Below are positions 8,101 through 18,985 of a stretch of 64,000 nt of DNA, piece by piece. The notes beneath the pieces are model-generated. The model was not told the DNA's origin and ran no database searches. It worked only from the letters and a program-made list of their open reading frames with translations. Source of the stretch: Trichomonas vaginalis G3. Taxonomy: Eukaryota; Parabasalia; Trichomonadida; Trichomonadidae. Position 1 is the stretch's first letter. Every line of letters starts with the position of its first letter. Made by a program: the position numbers and the translations under genes. Location: contig NC_067206.1 of assembly GCF_026262505.1 (NCBI RefSeq), positions 4,554,879 through 4,618,878 of the forward strand, in the 5' to 3' direction.

Positions 8101-11100
8101 TACGGCAGTGTCCGTCACTTTTTTTCGGTACAAGGCTAATATCACGGTAAAACCCCCCTGAAAAGACTTTAAATTGTATGTTTTGAGAGTATTTATCCAC
8201 ATTCACTCATATGAATTTCATTAAATAGTGTCTTTTTACTCCCAAATTTATTTTGAATTATTGAAATCAGAGAAAAAAATCAGAAAAATTTCTCGAAATT
8301 TTTATTTTCAAAAAAAATTTGGATTTTATATTGAAAACTGACACTGGGAGGACGATAGGGCTGGGATTGGAGATACCCGCTCACTTGGGAAAAATACGGA
8401 TCTATAGGCTAGAGATTTGGCGAGTTATAAAACTTAGAAAATTGAGAGGGATTTTTATTTTTGAATTTTTTTTGGAAAGTTAAAATTGCGATTAAAAATC
8501 GATTTCCAGGAGAACTAAGCATCTCATCATATATTTAAATTGATAAAAATATTAAATAATAGTTGAATAGTATAAATACATGAAATTATGGCTGAATATA
8601 CAGAAAAAATGAACATATTTGACATTTTTGAAAATTCATACGTTAGATGGTGACAGACTCATAAACTATACTTTAGCTAAGATTGATATATGGTTTCAAC
8701 AACACATGGTTAAAATCGTAAAAATATTTTAGATTTCAAAAAGATATATATGGTAATATAATGGAACAAAGTCAACAAATAGCATGTTAAATATGTTATA
8801 ATTAACTTTTTATTAGATCCAATAGTAGATATCGAATGGTTTCCAGCTTTATGGTTAAATATTTTCTTTTCGAGCTTCTCTTTAACTGTTGTATTAAGGT
8901 TGTAAATTTTTGATGCTAGAAACTATGGAATCTTCTTTGCTGCTGCATTTTTCTTGAGAGTTCTTGCAATTTCGAATATATCTGCGCATTGTATGAAATG
9001 GGGGCTTTAAAATATCTTGAATCATAATAGGACTGCTTTTCCAAAGGAATGCTTATTTGTAAATCAGAGAGTTTCAAAATTGACAGCAAGATTATCATCA
9101 TAACTTTCGATTTTGCTGCGAAAAAGGAAGACAAGTAATTAACAAATCATTTACTGTTGTTCATCAAAAGAAGAAAACTTTGATAACAACTAATGATGAT
9201 AAAATCAAGCTATCTTTTAATATTTTAAATTGATAAGACATTCAAAATATTTGAATGGTTTAAAATATTTTCTTTTAATTTCTATAAGATATTATCATGA
9301 TTATATAATAAAATTTAAATTTTTATTCAAAAAGGCAATATTTCAAACTTTTAATTTCAAAAATCTTAATTCTGCAATAAGTGTATTTAATTGTAGCAAA
9401 TTTAATGATCCTTCGTCATGCTTAGCAATTTGGAACTCATAAATTAATGATTTCTTCAAGTAAAATTCTGCATTATTTCAAAAGTCAATAATTCTCTAGT
9501 AACTTTTCTTCAAACCCTAACCATTATATTATATTATATGTATAATGGAGAATAATTGCAAAGAAAGATAGCCGAATTTACTGGGTAGTTCTTGTGATGC
9601 GAAATAATTGCAAATTAACACCTAGTTTTAACAGCATCAATCTCTTTTTGCTCTCATTTAAATGCATTCGCACACTTTAATTTTGAAATATAAGAGTTTT
9701 GGAAATTATCAAATTTATCTGCTCAAATACTATAGATCTTCATAAGTGTTAATAGAATCATTAGCCTTACATATAGTGTTTAATATAATGATGCACATTA
9801 TACTGGGATTCATTCCTTATTCATCTAGTTATTATAAGATTTACAACCCCATGAAAATTTAAAATTTTGTCAAAAATAGTGAATGTACCTTTTTTAAAGC
9901 TTAGTCTAACATTTCTTATCAAAATTTTAATATTGAAGATTTGAAAAATTTGTCAAATGCTTATAATATGATATTGGAAATCGTTAAATTTGTTTCAGCT
10001 GTTCTCTAAGTTGTATAATATTATGGTTTTCTATAAGTTTGAATTTTAATCTGATTTATCTGGAATATTAATTAACAAATCTATTGTGGTCTTTCTAATT
10101 GCTAAAGTATTGATAATTAGGCAATTCAAAAGTGTTTGGCTAAATCAAATATTTGTGTCAGAAAATTTTTGATTCAGAAGAAAGTCGCATAATATTTTCA
10201 ATGATGAAACTACTGAGTAGCATGATTAATTATACATTTATAAATGATCATAATGCAAAATAAAATACAAGTCATGATGTTTGATTTTGCCAAAAGTACA
10301 AAAATTCCGGTGAAGTGAAAAAATCATTGATGGAGAACTATTCTGTGCTTTTTGTTAAAAATTTTGAATTGAAAACACCAATAAAAGGTTGCTTAGTCAG
10401 ATTAATTTTGCCAGGACACATTATTTAGATGATTGCATTGAGATTGACAATGAGACAAAGTATTAATTTCCATTTTAATTCAAAGAATTTCAATAGAAAA
10501 TATCTAACGTAGTTTCTATATTATAATTGCCGTATTGAAGACTGTAATGCATACTGTAAGGATATTTATTGATCCTATATGCATATGGGCTGAATATATT
10601 CTAATCAATATCGATACATTTGATAAATTAATATACATTTCATCCTAGTCATATAACGAATCTGAAATAGTGTGCATGAAATCCTTATGATGATAGAAAT
10701 GATATTATTATAATTGATAACCCTTAAGATATAGCTATATTATTATTTTGATTCAAACATTATTTTACATGCATTAGCTTTTATAAGATGAGGAGGAAAT
10801 AAATATGCTTTGCTTTATGAGTCGATTATTTAAAAAAAATTCATAATAATGCGTTTTTGAGTTGATAATTTAAAAACTCAGATTAATAATCAATGATCCA
10901 TAATCTGCTTATGTACACGTGAATGGGATGCTTTTCATAATTATTTATATACTTCATTAATTAAATATTTTGATCTAATTATTTCCAATAGAAAATATTT
11001 ATTTAATTCACGATTCTCTGTTCAATAATGCACTAGCTGTTGGATTTACATGTTTCTTGCTCTTGTTTGATAAAACTACGACTATAGCATTTCTCAAAAT

Positions 11101-11613
11101 TGGTCATTTTTTTGATTCAAAAAAAAAATTTTGACATTCCCCAAAGATGCTGATTTCATTTGAGATGTTTGACTATGAATGGTGGTTATACACATCATTA
11201 TTCCCTTTCATTCATTCACTTCCTTTAAGTTAAATTTCTTTAAAATCTCAGTAAGATTAATGTAATCTTGATTTTTTTTTTTTGAATATTTGAGAAAACA
11301 TTTTCGGTCATCTGATTAAGTTAATCAAAAATAACTAGTTGCAATGTATTGTCTGATAACCCAACTTTTTACACAACTTTGAAAAGAGCTATGTTACGCT
11401 AAATATCACAATAGGATTGAAGAAATTTTTCTTAGAATTCAGATATTATCTAAATAAAGGAAGAATTTGATTGAACTAATTGTCTGATTTATTAGGATTC
11501 AAATAATCTTAGGATGTTTTTTACTTTTAATGAATGAAATAAAAAAAATAAAAATTGAAAAGAGATGTGAATAGAATGTTTAGTCTTATCATAATAACAT
11601 TTGTATAAAATGA
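8101..11613. other. Long AT-rich stretch without a convincing gene
   Basis: About 3.5 kb with frequent stops in all frames. A GC-richer island lies at about 8339-8426 and may be a structured RNA or a remnant. A weakly protein-like minus-strand stretch around 8916-9134 could be an old gene fragment. I see no RNA gene that I can support. Confidence 0.6.
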
Positions 11614-12240
11614 CTAATCTTGGAGTAACTTCTCCAAAGCTATTGCTAATGTGTATTGTTTTGTGATTGCTTCTGCTTTCATTCCGAGAGCTTTAGCATT
11701 CTTGATATTTGGATATGAGTCATCAAGAAGGATACAATTAGATGGTTCAGTTTTCGCAAGTTTAGCGTATACGGCTAAATTTCCAGGAGTTTGCTTTGGA
11801 TGAAAAACTCCATCAAAATATGTATCTTTTATATCTATACAGCCAAAACAAGCTGTATTCAGTGAATGACCAAAGTGTAATTCGCAAATTTTTTCAACAT
11901 GAACTCTGGTATTATTTGTTGCTATATAAATATCGAATTTCTCGGAGGCTTTTTGTAGTAGGCTATACAGATGATCATCACGCTTTATTGTTGAATAATC
12001 AATTTTCTTATAAACGTCAATGCAAAACTGATCAAATTTGACAAGATCACCTTTAAGTACACGCAAAGCCCAATTAAAAATTCCCGCGCCGCCGACATTA
12101 CTTTGATCATCAATATCTTTTTGTGAATATCCGTATTCTTTGAGAGTTTTGACCACACTTTCGACAATAATTTCAAGAGGAATCCAATCTTGGGGATAAA
12201 TTGTATCATCTAAATCTATAAGTAGAACCTGTCGTGTCAT
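11614..12240 (-). CDS. HAD-superfamily pyrimidine 5'-nucleotidase-like phosphatase
   Basis: Motif I is IDLDDT (Asp9, Asp11, Thr13 counted from the ATG at 12240). Motif II is in IATNN, the motif III lysine is probably in HPKQTP, and motif IV is LLDDSYPN. This order, with an alpha-helical cap, fits the Sdt1/Phm8 pyrimidine 5'-nucleotidase group, which removes phosphate from UMP/CMP-type nucleotides or small phosphometabolites in the cytosol. An in-frame ATG at 12369 would add 43 residues that are not typical of the family, so 12240 is preferred; the longer form cannot be excluded. Length about 208 aa. The exact substrate cannot be read from the sequence. Confidence 0.75.
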   Translation of the reverse strand: MTRQVLLIDLDDTIYPQDWIPLEIIVESVVKTLKEYGYSQKDIDDQSNVGGAGIFNWALRVLKGDLVKFDQFCIDVYKKIDYSTIKRDDHLYSLLQKASEKFDIYIATNNTRVHVEKICELHFGHSLNTACFGCIDIKDTYFDGVFHPKQTPGNLAVYAKLAKTEPSNCILLDDSYPNIKNAKALGMKAEAITKQYTLAIALEKLLQD

Positions 12241-12861
12241 GGATTTTTTTGGCCAAATAAGAGCTATCGTCGGTATTACTCCCTTCATAGAACTATATAT
12301 AATTCCAGTATGACAAATAGCAACTATGTTGTTTCTGCCGTTAGAATTGTCCAAAAATAAATTCTGCATCCTTCTGCATCAAAAGACATTGAAACCAAGA
12401 ATATAAAACGCATTCCTTCAAGTATCTAGATTACGTGCACTTGTGTGAACTGTTTTCTATGGCACTTGTCCTTTTTGAATTAAATATTGTTAAAATTCAA
12501 AAATCCGAATTGCAATATTTAATTTTTTTATCTTTATTTTATTTCTATCAATACGTTGATTGTATTTCTTAATCATCGAACTGATTTTGAGGACTTTCAG
12601 AAAAAAATTCCGATCTTTTTAGAGTTTGTAACTATTTCGATCTTTAAATTGTTGCATGCTAAGATCAGTCATAATGTAAACCTCTCAATTTTATTGTCGT
12701 GGGAAGTATCTCAATTCCTTCAAAAAAATTGAAAAACTATTTAATTTTAAAAATATAATACTTTTAATTAGTTAATTAATTGGAGATATTTTTTAAAAAA
12801 TCACTTTTGATAATACTTTTGAGAACTTTAATTAAAAAAATATATTCAAAAATATCCAGGA
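12241..12861. other. AT-rich intergenic region
   Basis: Upstream region of the HAD gene, leading to the hairpin array. No gene or RNA is supported here. Confidence 0.5.
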
Positions 12862-12867
12862 TATCAA

Positions 12868-13180
12868 GAGGGAATTGTTCCTTATGAGGTATATAGTTAT
12901 GATGTATACCTCATAAGGAACAATTCCCTCCTTAAAACGAGAAAACTTGTTCGAAATTGTTTATCATTTCGAACAAGTTTTCTCGTTTTTAATAAGAAAC
13001 TAAAGGCTATGAGGCACTGATTATATATTAGTGCCTCACAGCCTTTAGTTTCTAATAGATAGCTGGGAAACTTTCTCCAAATGATAAGTTATTCAGAGAA
13101 AGTTTCCCAGCTATCAAGAGGGAATTGTTCCTTATGATGTATATAGTTATGATGTATACCTCATAAGGAACAATTCCCTC
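12868..13180. repeat. Array of five head-to-tail hairpins with different stems
   Basis: Five inverted repeats follow each other with linkers of only 2-5 nt. H1: arms 12868-12893/12905-12930 (26 bp, perfect, 11-nt loop). H2: arms 12934-12957/12966-12989 (24 bp, perfect, 8-nt loop). H3: arms 12995-13018/13030-13053 (24 bp, one mismatch, 11-nt loop). H4: arms 13058-13077/13096-13115 (20 bp, perfect, 18-nt loop). H5: arms 13118-13143/13155-13180 (26 bp, one mismatch), a near copy of H1 including its loop. H1-H4 stems are unrelated to each other. No reading frame crosses the array. Confidence 0.9.
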
Positions 13181-13186
13181 CTTAAA

Positions 13187-13932
13187 ATCGTAGACATTTT
13201 TATACTTATTAATCAACCATTCAAAATCATATTCCTCTGAAAAGTTATTTTATTAAAAATTTAGAATTTTAATAAATATAGAGTTTGAATTTCATACAAT
13301 ACCTATATATTTTCAATAATGGAATTTGAAACCATTCTCAAAAGTTCTCAGAAAACCTTTTTTTCATTAATTTTAAGAAATCTGAGTATTAAATTAAGTG
13401 ATAAATTCGTTTGACACTACTTTAATTTTTAAATTCAAAAAATTATATGTGCTTCTTAAAATGACTCAAAAAATTTTATTATAAAATAATATATAATATT
13501 AAAAATCCCACAACATTTTTTTACTTTACATAATCGTACTTCCTCGACGATTAATTCCCACTCAATTTCTATCGTTGACCGAACTTAGCATGCAACAAAA
13601 TCTGTTATAGCATCTCCTTAATGAAACGATGAACTTAACTAAAGGATCCCAAGAGATTCAATCCAAACGGTTTTTGTGATAGTTTTTATTTAAACAGTAT
13701 TCAAAAACCTATTGTTTTTAAGTTGCATTTTTCTGGGTGCATTTTGTGATGGATCGCTTAGGATAGACAACTTCATATAATCAATTGAGAGAGATTTTTA
13801 CCAACGGCGCCTAGAAAAAAATAATTGAATGCATAGCGTCGGTTTTCTGTAAAATGGATATTCACTATTATATCAAATTACGCAAAATTTCGGTTTTGAT
13901 AAAAAAAGAACGTTGAAAAAACATTTTTCGAA
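13187..13932. other. AT-rich intergenic region
   Basis: About 745 bp upstream of the PQ-loop-like gene. It contains no supported gene. The last 20 bp before the start codon (ACATTTTTCGAAATG) may contain the initiator, but I cannot confirm it. Confidence 0.45.
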
Positions 13933-15648
13933 ATGAGCTGGCCTTTTTATATCGCAGGGGCTTTAATGCTCCCGAACGTTATCACACAAACAATATTGTT
14001 AGTTAGGAAAAAGAAGTTGGGTTCGTCATCAGCCCTAGCAATCTCTTATTTAATGAATATCGGCTGGGGATTACTGTTTTCTCTTATGACAGATAACAAA
14101 ACAATACAGAAGATATCTTTTTCATGTCTTGGCATTGGTGCTATCCTAATACTTGTTCCACTTGATCAATGCATTTCTACATGGTTTGATAAATGGCATT
14201 GCATAATGTTCGAAATTATCAATGGACAACAATCGAAAGAAGAATTTATCAATACAATATGTACAAACCGAGCCCAGCCAGCAAGAATTTCTGTTTATGG
14301 ATTTTATTCTTATAAGCATATTCACAAAAAAAGCGGCCATAGTAAAACGGTATGGAGTACACCATTTTCTAAAAGAATTGTTATTCCATACAAATCTTGG
14401 CAAGAAGATTCGAATCCGATTCGCGTAAACGAAACCGAAATCATGCATACAATGTGTGGATATGAATTCGAACTAGATGATGAATTGAAGGAAACTATAA
14501 ACAAGGTTCGCTTAGAATTATGGAAAAAAGTTCATAATAAAGGAGATAAGAATGGAGTTTCTGTACGTATTAGAATTCCAGATTTACAGCAAAATGCTGT
14601 AGGATTCTTTGGAGACGAACCTCCTACCGTTATGAAGTTTTATCTCTCATGTGGAGGATGTCTGTTATGGTTATTGACAGCTTTAGCAGGTTATCAATAT
14701 CTCTACGAATACATTTGGGCCGTAACAGGTGTTGATATGAAAATCACTCTTGTCAAAAAATTTTCTTCGAAAGAAGGAAAATATCGCTGCAAGTTTGAGG
14801 AACTTGATAAAAAAGCTGCACTTGAAACGTTCCGTAAAGAAGATGGTAGCATGTACCTTAAAGAAGGTTCATTCGAAATTACGCCATTAGAACCTTATGA
14901 TTTCAATCCAAACTTTTACATTTATGGTACAACTCCACCTCAAAGAAAGGGAATAGTTGATAATGTCGAAGAAGAGGAAGAGGAAGAGGAAGAAGAATCT
15001 GATTCAAAAAAGAAGAAGAAACAATCGAAACATCCTCCACAAGCTCAAGCATCACCACCCCAACTTCAGGCCCCTCCTCCAGGATTCCAACAAGCACCTC
15101 CGCCTCCTCAAGTTCAAGCACCACCTCCTCAGTTCCAACAAGCTCCTCCACCACAAAACCAAGTTCAAGCTCCTCCACCACCTCAATCCCAACAAATCCA
15201 GGCTCCGCAAAATCAACCTCCTTCACCACAGGTTCAAGAAGAGCAAAAGCCAACTCCACAAGAACCGCCGAAACAAGAGCAACCAGTTGCCCCTCAAAGC
15301 CAGGAACCTCCGTCTCAACAGCCTCAAAGTGCCCAAAATTCACAGCAAAATCAACCTCAACAAAGTCAGGCACCTTCTCAACAACCTCAACAGCCTGGAC
15401 AGTATCCTTATGGATATCCTCCACAAGGTCAGTATCAACAATATCCTCCAGGCCAATACCAGCAATATCCATATCAGCAATACCCTCAAGCTCCTTATCA
15501 ACAGTATCCAGGATATCAGCAATACCCACCTTACCAACAACAAGGATATGGGCAGCCATATCCTCAACAGTATCCAGGATATGGACAGCCTCAGCAGCAA
15601 GGATATGGACAACCTCAACAACAACAACAGTCTCAGCCTCAACAATAG
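13933..15648 (+). CDS. PQ-loop-like membrane protein with Pro/Gln/Tyr-rich tail
   Basis: 571 aa. Residues about 13-53 (LPNVITQTILLVRKKKLGSS and a following hydrophobic helix) resemble one PQ-loop repeat of the cystinosin/SWEET/MPDU1 type, with PN in place of PQ. Hydrophobic helices lie near 5-24, 36-53, 60-78 and 238-262. A soluble region follows, then an acidic run (near 343-353), a lysine run and about 200 residues of low-complexity Pro/Gln-rich sequence that becomes YQQYP and GYGQPQQ repeats, a prion-like composition. The frame ends at a TAG, but the downstream codons continue with the same composition to a TAA at 15745-15747 (reported as a finding). A transporter role is only a guess. The tail may mediate self-assembly or protein contacts. 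Convergent with the next gene. Confidence 0.65.
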   Translation: MSWPFYIAGALMLPNVITQTILLVRKKKLGSSSALAISYLMNIGWGLLFSLMTDNKTIQKISFSCLGIGAILILVPLDQCISTWFDKWHCIMFEIINGQQSKEEFINTICTNRAQPARISVYGFYSYKHIHKKSGHSKTVWSTPFSKRIVIPYKSWQEDSNPIRVNETEIMHTMCGYEFELDDELKETINKVRLELWKKVHNKGDKNGVSVRIRIPDLQQNAVGFFGDEPPTVMKFYLSCGGCLLWLLTALAGYQYLYEYIWAVTGVDMKITLVKKFSSKEGKYRCKFEELDKKAALETFRKEDGSMYLKEGSFEITPLEPYDFNPNFYIYGTTPPQRKGIVDNVEEEEEEEEEESDSKKKKKQSKHPPQAQASPPQLQAPPPGFQQAPPPPQVQAPPPQFQQAPPPQNQVQAPPPPQSQQIQAPQNQPPSPQVQEEQKPTPQEPPKQEQPVAPQSQEPPSQQPQSAQNSQQNQPQQSQAPSQQPQQPGQYPYGYPPQGQYQQYPPGQYQQYPYQQYPQAPYQQYPGYQQYPPYQQQGYGQPYPQQYPGYGQPQQQGYGQPQQQQQSQPQQ

Positions 15649-15747
15649 CAACAACAGCAAGGATATGACCAGCAGTCACAAGATAAGAAGAACAAGAAGA
15701 AACAAAAGAAGAAGAAATCATCTTCTTCTAGTTCTAGCTCAGACTAA
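15649..15747 (+). other. In-frame coding-like extension after the TAG stop
   Basis: 32 sense codons followed by TAA, in the same frame as the upstream gene: Gln-rich at first, then Lys-rich, then a Ser run ending in Asp. This looks like a natural C-terminal tail. It may be lost through a recent nonsense change, reached by readthrough, or reflect a sequencing difference. The context is CAA-TAG-CAA-CAA. Confidence 0.6.
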
Positions 15748-15793
15748 AAAATATTATGTTAATTTTTTTATATAAATTACTAACAAAAATGTT

Positions 15794-18700
15794 TTATATT
15801 AAATCTCGTAATGCTTCAAATCTCCCTGTTCCTAAACGTTTCGGTAAGTTCTTAACTCCTGCGTGAATTGCTATTTCCTGCAGAGAGTTCGATGCTTCAA
15901 AGATTGGTGCAGTAGAATTCCGGCTGATGTATACTAAAACACCTAAAACTGAACGGTAAAATTTGTCTATGTTTGGAGCAAATGAAAAAAGTGACACGGT
16001 GAAATTTAAAACGGTCGTGAAAAATGTAGGATTTCTCCAGTCAACGCCGTTTATCATTGCTTCCAATTGATCGGAGTTATTTTTCAAGATTTCCTTGAAT
16101 TCGTCCTCGCTCCTTAAGGCGCAACCTACAAAAGTCAGCACCGAATGCATTATAGAGCTTGGCAATGTTACTTTGAAGTCTGGAGGCGAATTTAATTTCG
16201 ACCAGAATTTCAAGTTCAATGTCAAGGAGTTAAACGATGAAATTGTCTCTATCTGGGATTGATTCAACTTAGCAACCATACGAAGCATATCTATATTGAG
16301 CCAATCTGGAAAATTTTCGTCAGTCGTCGGAGTTAATAAATGGCGACGCGTGAGGATAGCGAGCGCATACAAGTCTCTATGAAAATCAAGTTTCATCATC
16401 TCCTGCGGGAACTCAAGTCCGAAATATACGATTGATTTCAAAAACCAAAACTCGTTTCCGTAAACTTCTGATAGATCGGACTTGTATATTTCGAGTAGAT
16501 GGCAAACAACTGTACGATTACCTTCATCTGACATGTGTTCGTTGATAAAAGTTGAAATTGAATTTAATTTGTTGTCTGTTTCAACAGGGAACTGAGTTAG
16601 AATGTCTGAGAGTGGTTCCTTCTCAACTTTTATGTCATCAACAAACGTCCGCTTCACCCAGTTGTTCTCTCCGTCGTAAGGAGGTTGACTTATTCCAAAT
16701 GCGTTGATAAACTCTCTGAAATATCGAGTTTCGCGTGGATCTTTGTTCATGGCTGCGGCTGTTTTAATGGTATTTAGCAGGGCAACTGGAGTTCCTGTGT
16801 ACCATTGCTCTAATAAAATTGAAATTTGGTCTGGTTTCGAAAGAAGAAAAGTACTGAAATCTGAATTCATTAGTATGGCCAATCTGGACTCGTTTATATC
16901 GTCTGTCAGTTGGAAAAAGTCAGAACTGGCGTGAAAAGACTGTTCTATCTCTGTAAATTTCGAAAGAGTGGTCTGGAAGATGGATGCTTGCATAATAAAT
17001 GGAATATTACTCGTGCGAACAACGAATTGTTTCACAAAATCGTAAAATTGGAGAATTTCTGATTTATATTTTTTGAAAAACACTGTTGTGTATTTATTTG
17101 CAGCAGCAGTGGCCTCTGCAGGACATATTGTTGCAATTTTTGGTAGATTCGGGATGAATAACTTCGTTAATTCGTTGTCATTTGGTGGACAAGAACAAAT
17201 TAGCCGTAAACAAGCGCCAATTAGTGGAAATGAGTTACGTATGTCAAACATTGGATTCGATATTATGTCTACGATCGAAATCGCGCAAAAGTTTGAACTT
17301 GATCTGAAAAATTTTTCTTGAAGAGGAGTTAAATTGGGCGGCATCGGTATTCCGAAGACAGGGAGTATCGAACATATTGCAAGATTTGCAAATTCATTGC
17401 ATTTGTTCGATAACATCGCTATAGAATGAAAATAATTAAATAATGCAACGCAAAATGACTGAGATAACCTAATTGTTGGTAGTATTTCCCATAGACAGTC
17501 TAAATCATCCACAAAATACTCCATATCTCTTGAAAGTGATATCAACGTTTCAATAATTATAAATTTTGCGCATAATTCTTCAGTATTAAAGAAATCTATT
17601 GGATGAAGTTTGGTTAATATCATTCCTATATACTTTCTAAGTGGAATAATTAACTTTCTGATTGAATTTGCCAGATGAGTTGCCAAAATCGGCATTTTTT
17701 CAATGATTCTCTGTATAAATGAGCAGAATTCGTCAATATGTGTTGTAAGGACAGGCTGAGGACACTCACAAACAAGAGTTATCATTCGTTTTAGCTTATC
17801 AATATTTTTTGTACTGGCTCTCATTGCGTAAATGAAGAAATAAGCAGGTAACAGATGAGATAAGTTGATACAGACATCGAGTTCATCAATAGTCAGTGAT
17901 AAAATGTTACATCTTTCGCATATAAAATTATTATCAATAAATTCTGAACGAATTGCGTTCCATATTGGATGATCTATCTTCAGCATTGAGTAATTTGGGT
18001 TCTGGCACACATTTAAGATAACTTCTGCGTAGGCATTTCGTAATCCAGGTTCATTTGTTCTAGGAAGCACAGGAAGCTTCGATAAATCACCGTATCTTGC
18101 ATATTCTGCGTAACAAGAGATCGCTAATGCTTTTAGATTCGATTGTTTGAAATTGTAATCAAATTCGGGAATTGCAGCTTTATTTTTGATAATCCATTTG
18201 TAGATCATAAGTGCGGACTCTAAATTAGCGAATGATTTACTTTCTTTTATCGTTCTCTCACAAAATTTTCGAATTTCAAAAAGAATTTCATTATTTGGGG
18301 GCTGAATGTGACTATTTGTGCAAATAAATGATAATAATGTAAAGTTATCTGATAGATTTTCGAAACTTACTTTGCTTTGCCACCATCTCCAAAAAAGAGG
18401 CGAATATTCTTGAGGATTTGTTTGTATTAACGAAGTAATGATTTTTCCGGTGATAAATCCGTCATTCATATATCTGCTGAGAAAGTATATGATCAAATCA
18501 TCTTTGCAAGGAAAATATAAATTTCCTCCATTTTGTAAAAATTTGATTAAGCCTTGAATATGGTCCTCATTGTCATAACATGCGTGTTTCATTATTTGCT
18601 GGCGATGTTGTTTCACTAGTTCTGATTTCTGTTGTGGAGATAAATATTTAAATGTAAAACAAAGCATTGCTGTAAGCGAAATTGATATTTTCTTGTTTTC

Positions 18701-18985
18701 GTCTGTTAATTCCATCAGTTTTAATATATAATTTGTCGTCAAAAGTGAGTTTGAACAACAACATAAGTGTAAAATAAAGCCAAGTTTAGCTCGGATGTCC
18801 ATTATCTCACTCAAACTCAAGTCGCTGAAAAGAAGTTCTATAGCCTCACTAAGGCTTTTGCCTGAACTTCCAATCGGCGCTAAATTAGGTAATGAGTCCA
18901 AACTAAAATTGAAATAAAACTGAACAAAATCATTAATATAATTGTATTCTTTATGTTTGTCATAATTAAATTCCTTTTTAAACAT
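15794..18985 (-). CDS. 1,063-aa helical protein, unrecognised (HEAT/importin-like character)
   Basis: A long uninterrupted frame starting at 18985. The protein is almost entirely amphipathic helix, with spaced Leu, Cys and Ile residues, proline turns and no signal peptide or membrane helix. This is the look of an alpha-solenoid such as a karyopherin, exportin or other HEAT-repeat scaffold, but I cannot name a specific family. Its size is in the usual range of importin-beta-type proteins (about 850-1,100 aa). Convergent with the PQ-loop-like gene: 46 bp separate its end from the TAA that follows the TAG of that gene. Confidence 0.6.
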   Translation of the reverse strand: MFKKEFNYDKHKEYNYINDFVQFYFNFSLDSLPNLAPIGSSGKSLSEAIELLFSDLSLSEIMDIRAKLGFILHLCCCSNSLLTTNYILKLMELTDENKKISISLTAMLCFTFKYLSPQQKSELVKQHRQQIMKHACYDNEDHIQGLIKFLQNGGNLYFPCKDDLIIYFLSRYMNDGFITGKIITSLIQTNPQEYSPLFWRWWQSKVSFENLSDNFTLLSFICTNSHIQPPNNEILFEIRKFCERTIKESKSFANLESALMIYKWIIKNKAAIPEFDYNFKQSNLKALAISCYAEYARYGDLSKLPVLPRTNEPGLRNAYAEVILNVCQNPNYSMLKIDHPIWNAIRSEFIDNNFICERCNILSLTIDELDVCINLSHLLPAYFFIYAMRASTKNIDKLKRMITLVCECPQPVLTTHIDEFCSFIQRIIEKMPILATHLANSIRKLIIPLRKYIGMILTKLHPIDFFNTEELCAKFIIIETLISLSRDMEYFVDDLDCLWEILPTIRLSQSFCVALFNYFHSIAMLSNKCNEFANLAICSILPVFGIPMPPNLTPLQEKFFRSSSNFCAISIVDIISNPMFDIRNSFPLIGACLRLICSCPPNDNELTKLFIPNLPKIATICPAEATAAANKYTTVFFKKYKSEILQFYDFVKQFVVRTSNIPFIMQASIFQTTLSKFTEIEQSFHASSDFFQLTDDINESRLAILMNSDFSTFLLSKPDQISILLEQWYTGTPVALLNTIKTAAAMNKDPRETRYFREFINAFGISQPPYDGENNWVKRTFVDDIKVEKEPLSDILTQFPVETDNKLNSISTFINEHMSDEGNRTVVCHLLEIYKSDLSEVYGNEFWFLKSIVYFGLEFPQEMMKLDFHRDLYALAILTRRHLLTPTTDENFPDWLNIDMLRMVAKLNQSQIETISSFNSLTLNLKFWSKLNSPPDFKVTLPSSIMHSVLTFVGCALRSEDEFKEILKNNSDQLEAMINGVDWRNPTFFTTVLNFTVSLFSFAPNIDKFYRSVLGVLVYISRNSTAPIFEASNSLQEIAIHAGVKNLPKRLGTGRFEALRDLI

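Noticed and set aside
8916-9134. Minus-strand frame of 72 codons
   Set aside because: Some protein-like character but no recognisable domain, and stops surround it; at best an old fragment.
12868-13180. CRISPR array
   Set aside because: There is no constant repeat alternating with variable spacers; each unit is a hairpin of its own, and no cas genes are present.
14903-15775. Long open frames on both strands across the Pro/Gln-rich tail of the membrane protein
   Set aside because: They are shadows of low-complexity coding DNA; their products are improbable single-residue runs, while the plus-strand frame from 13933 explains the region.
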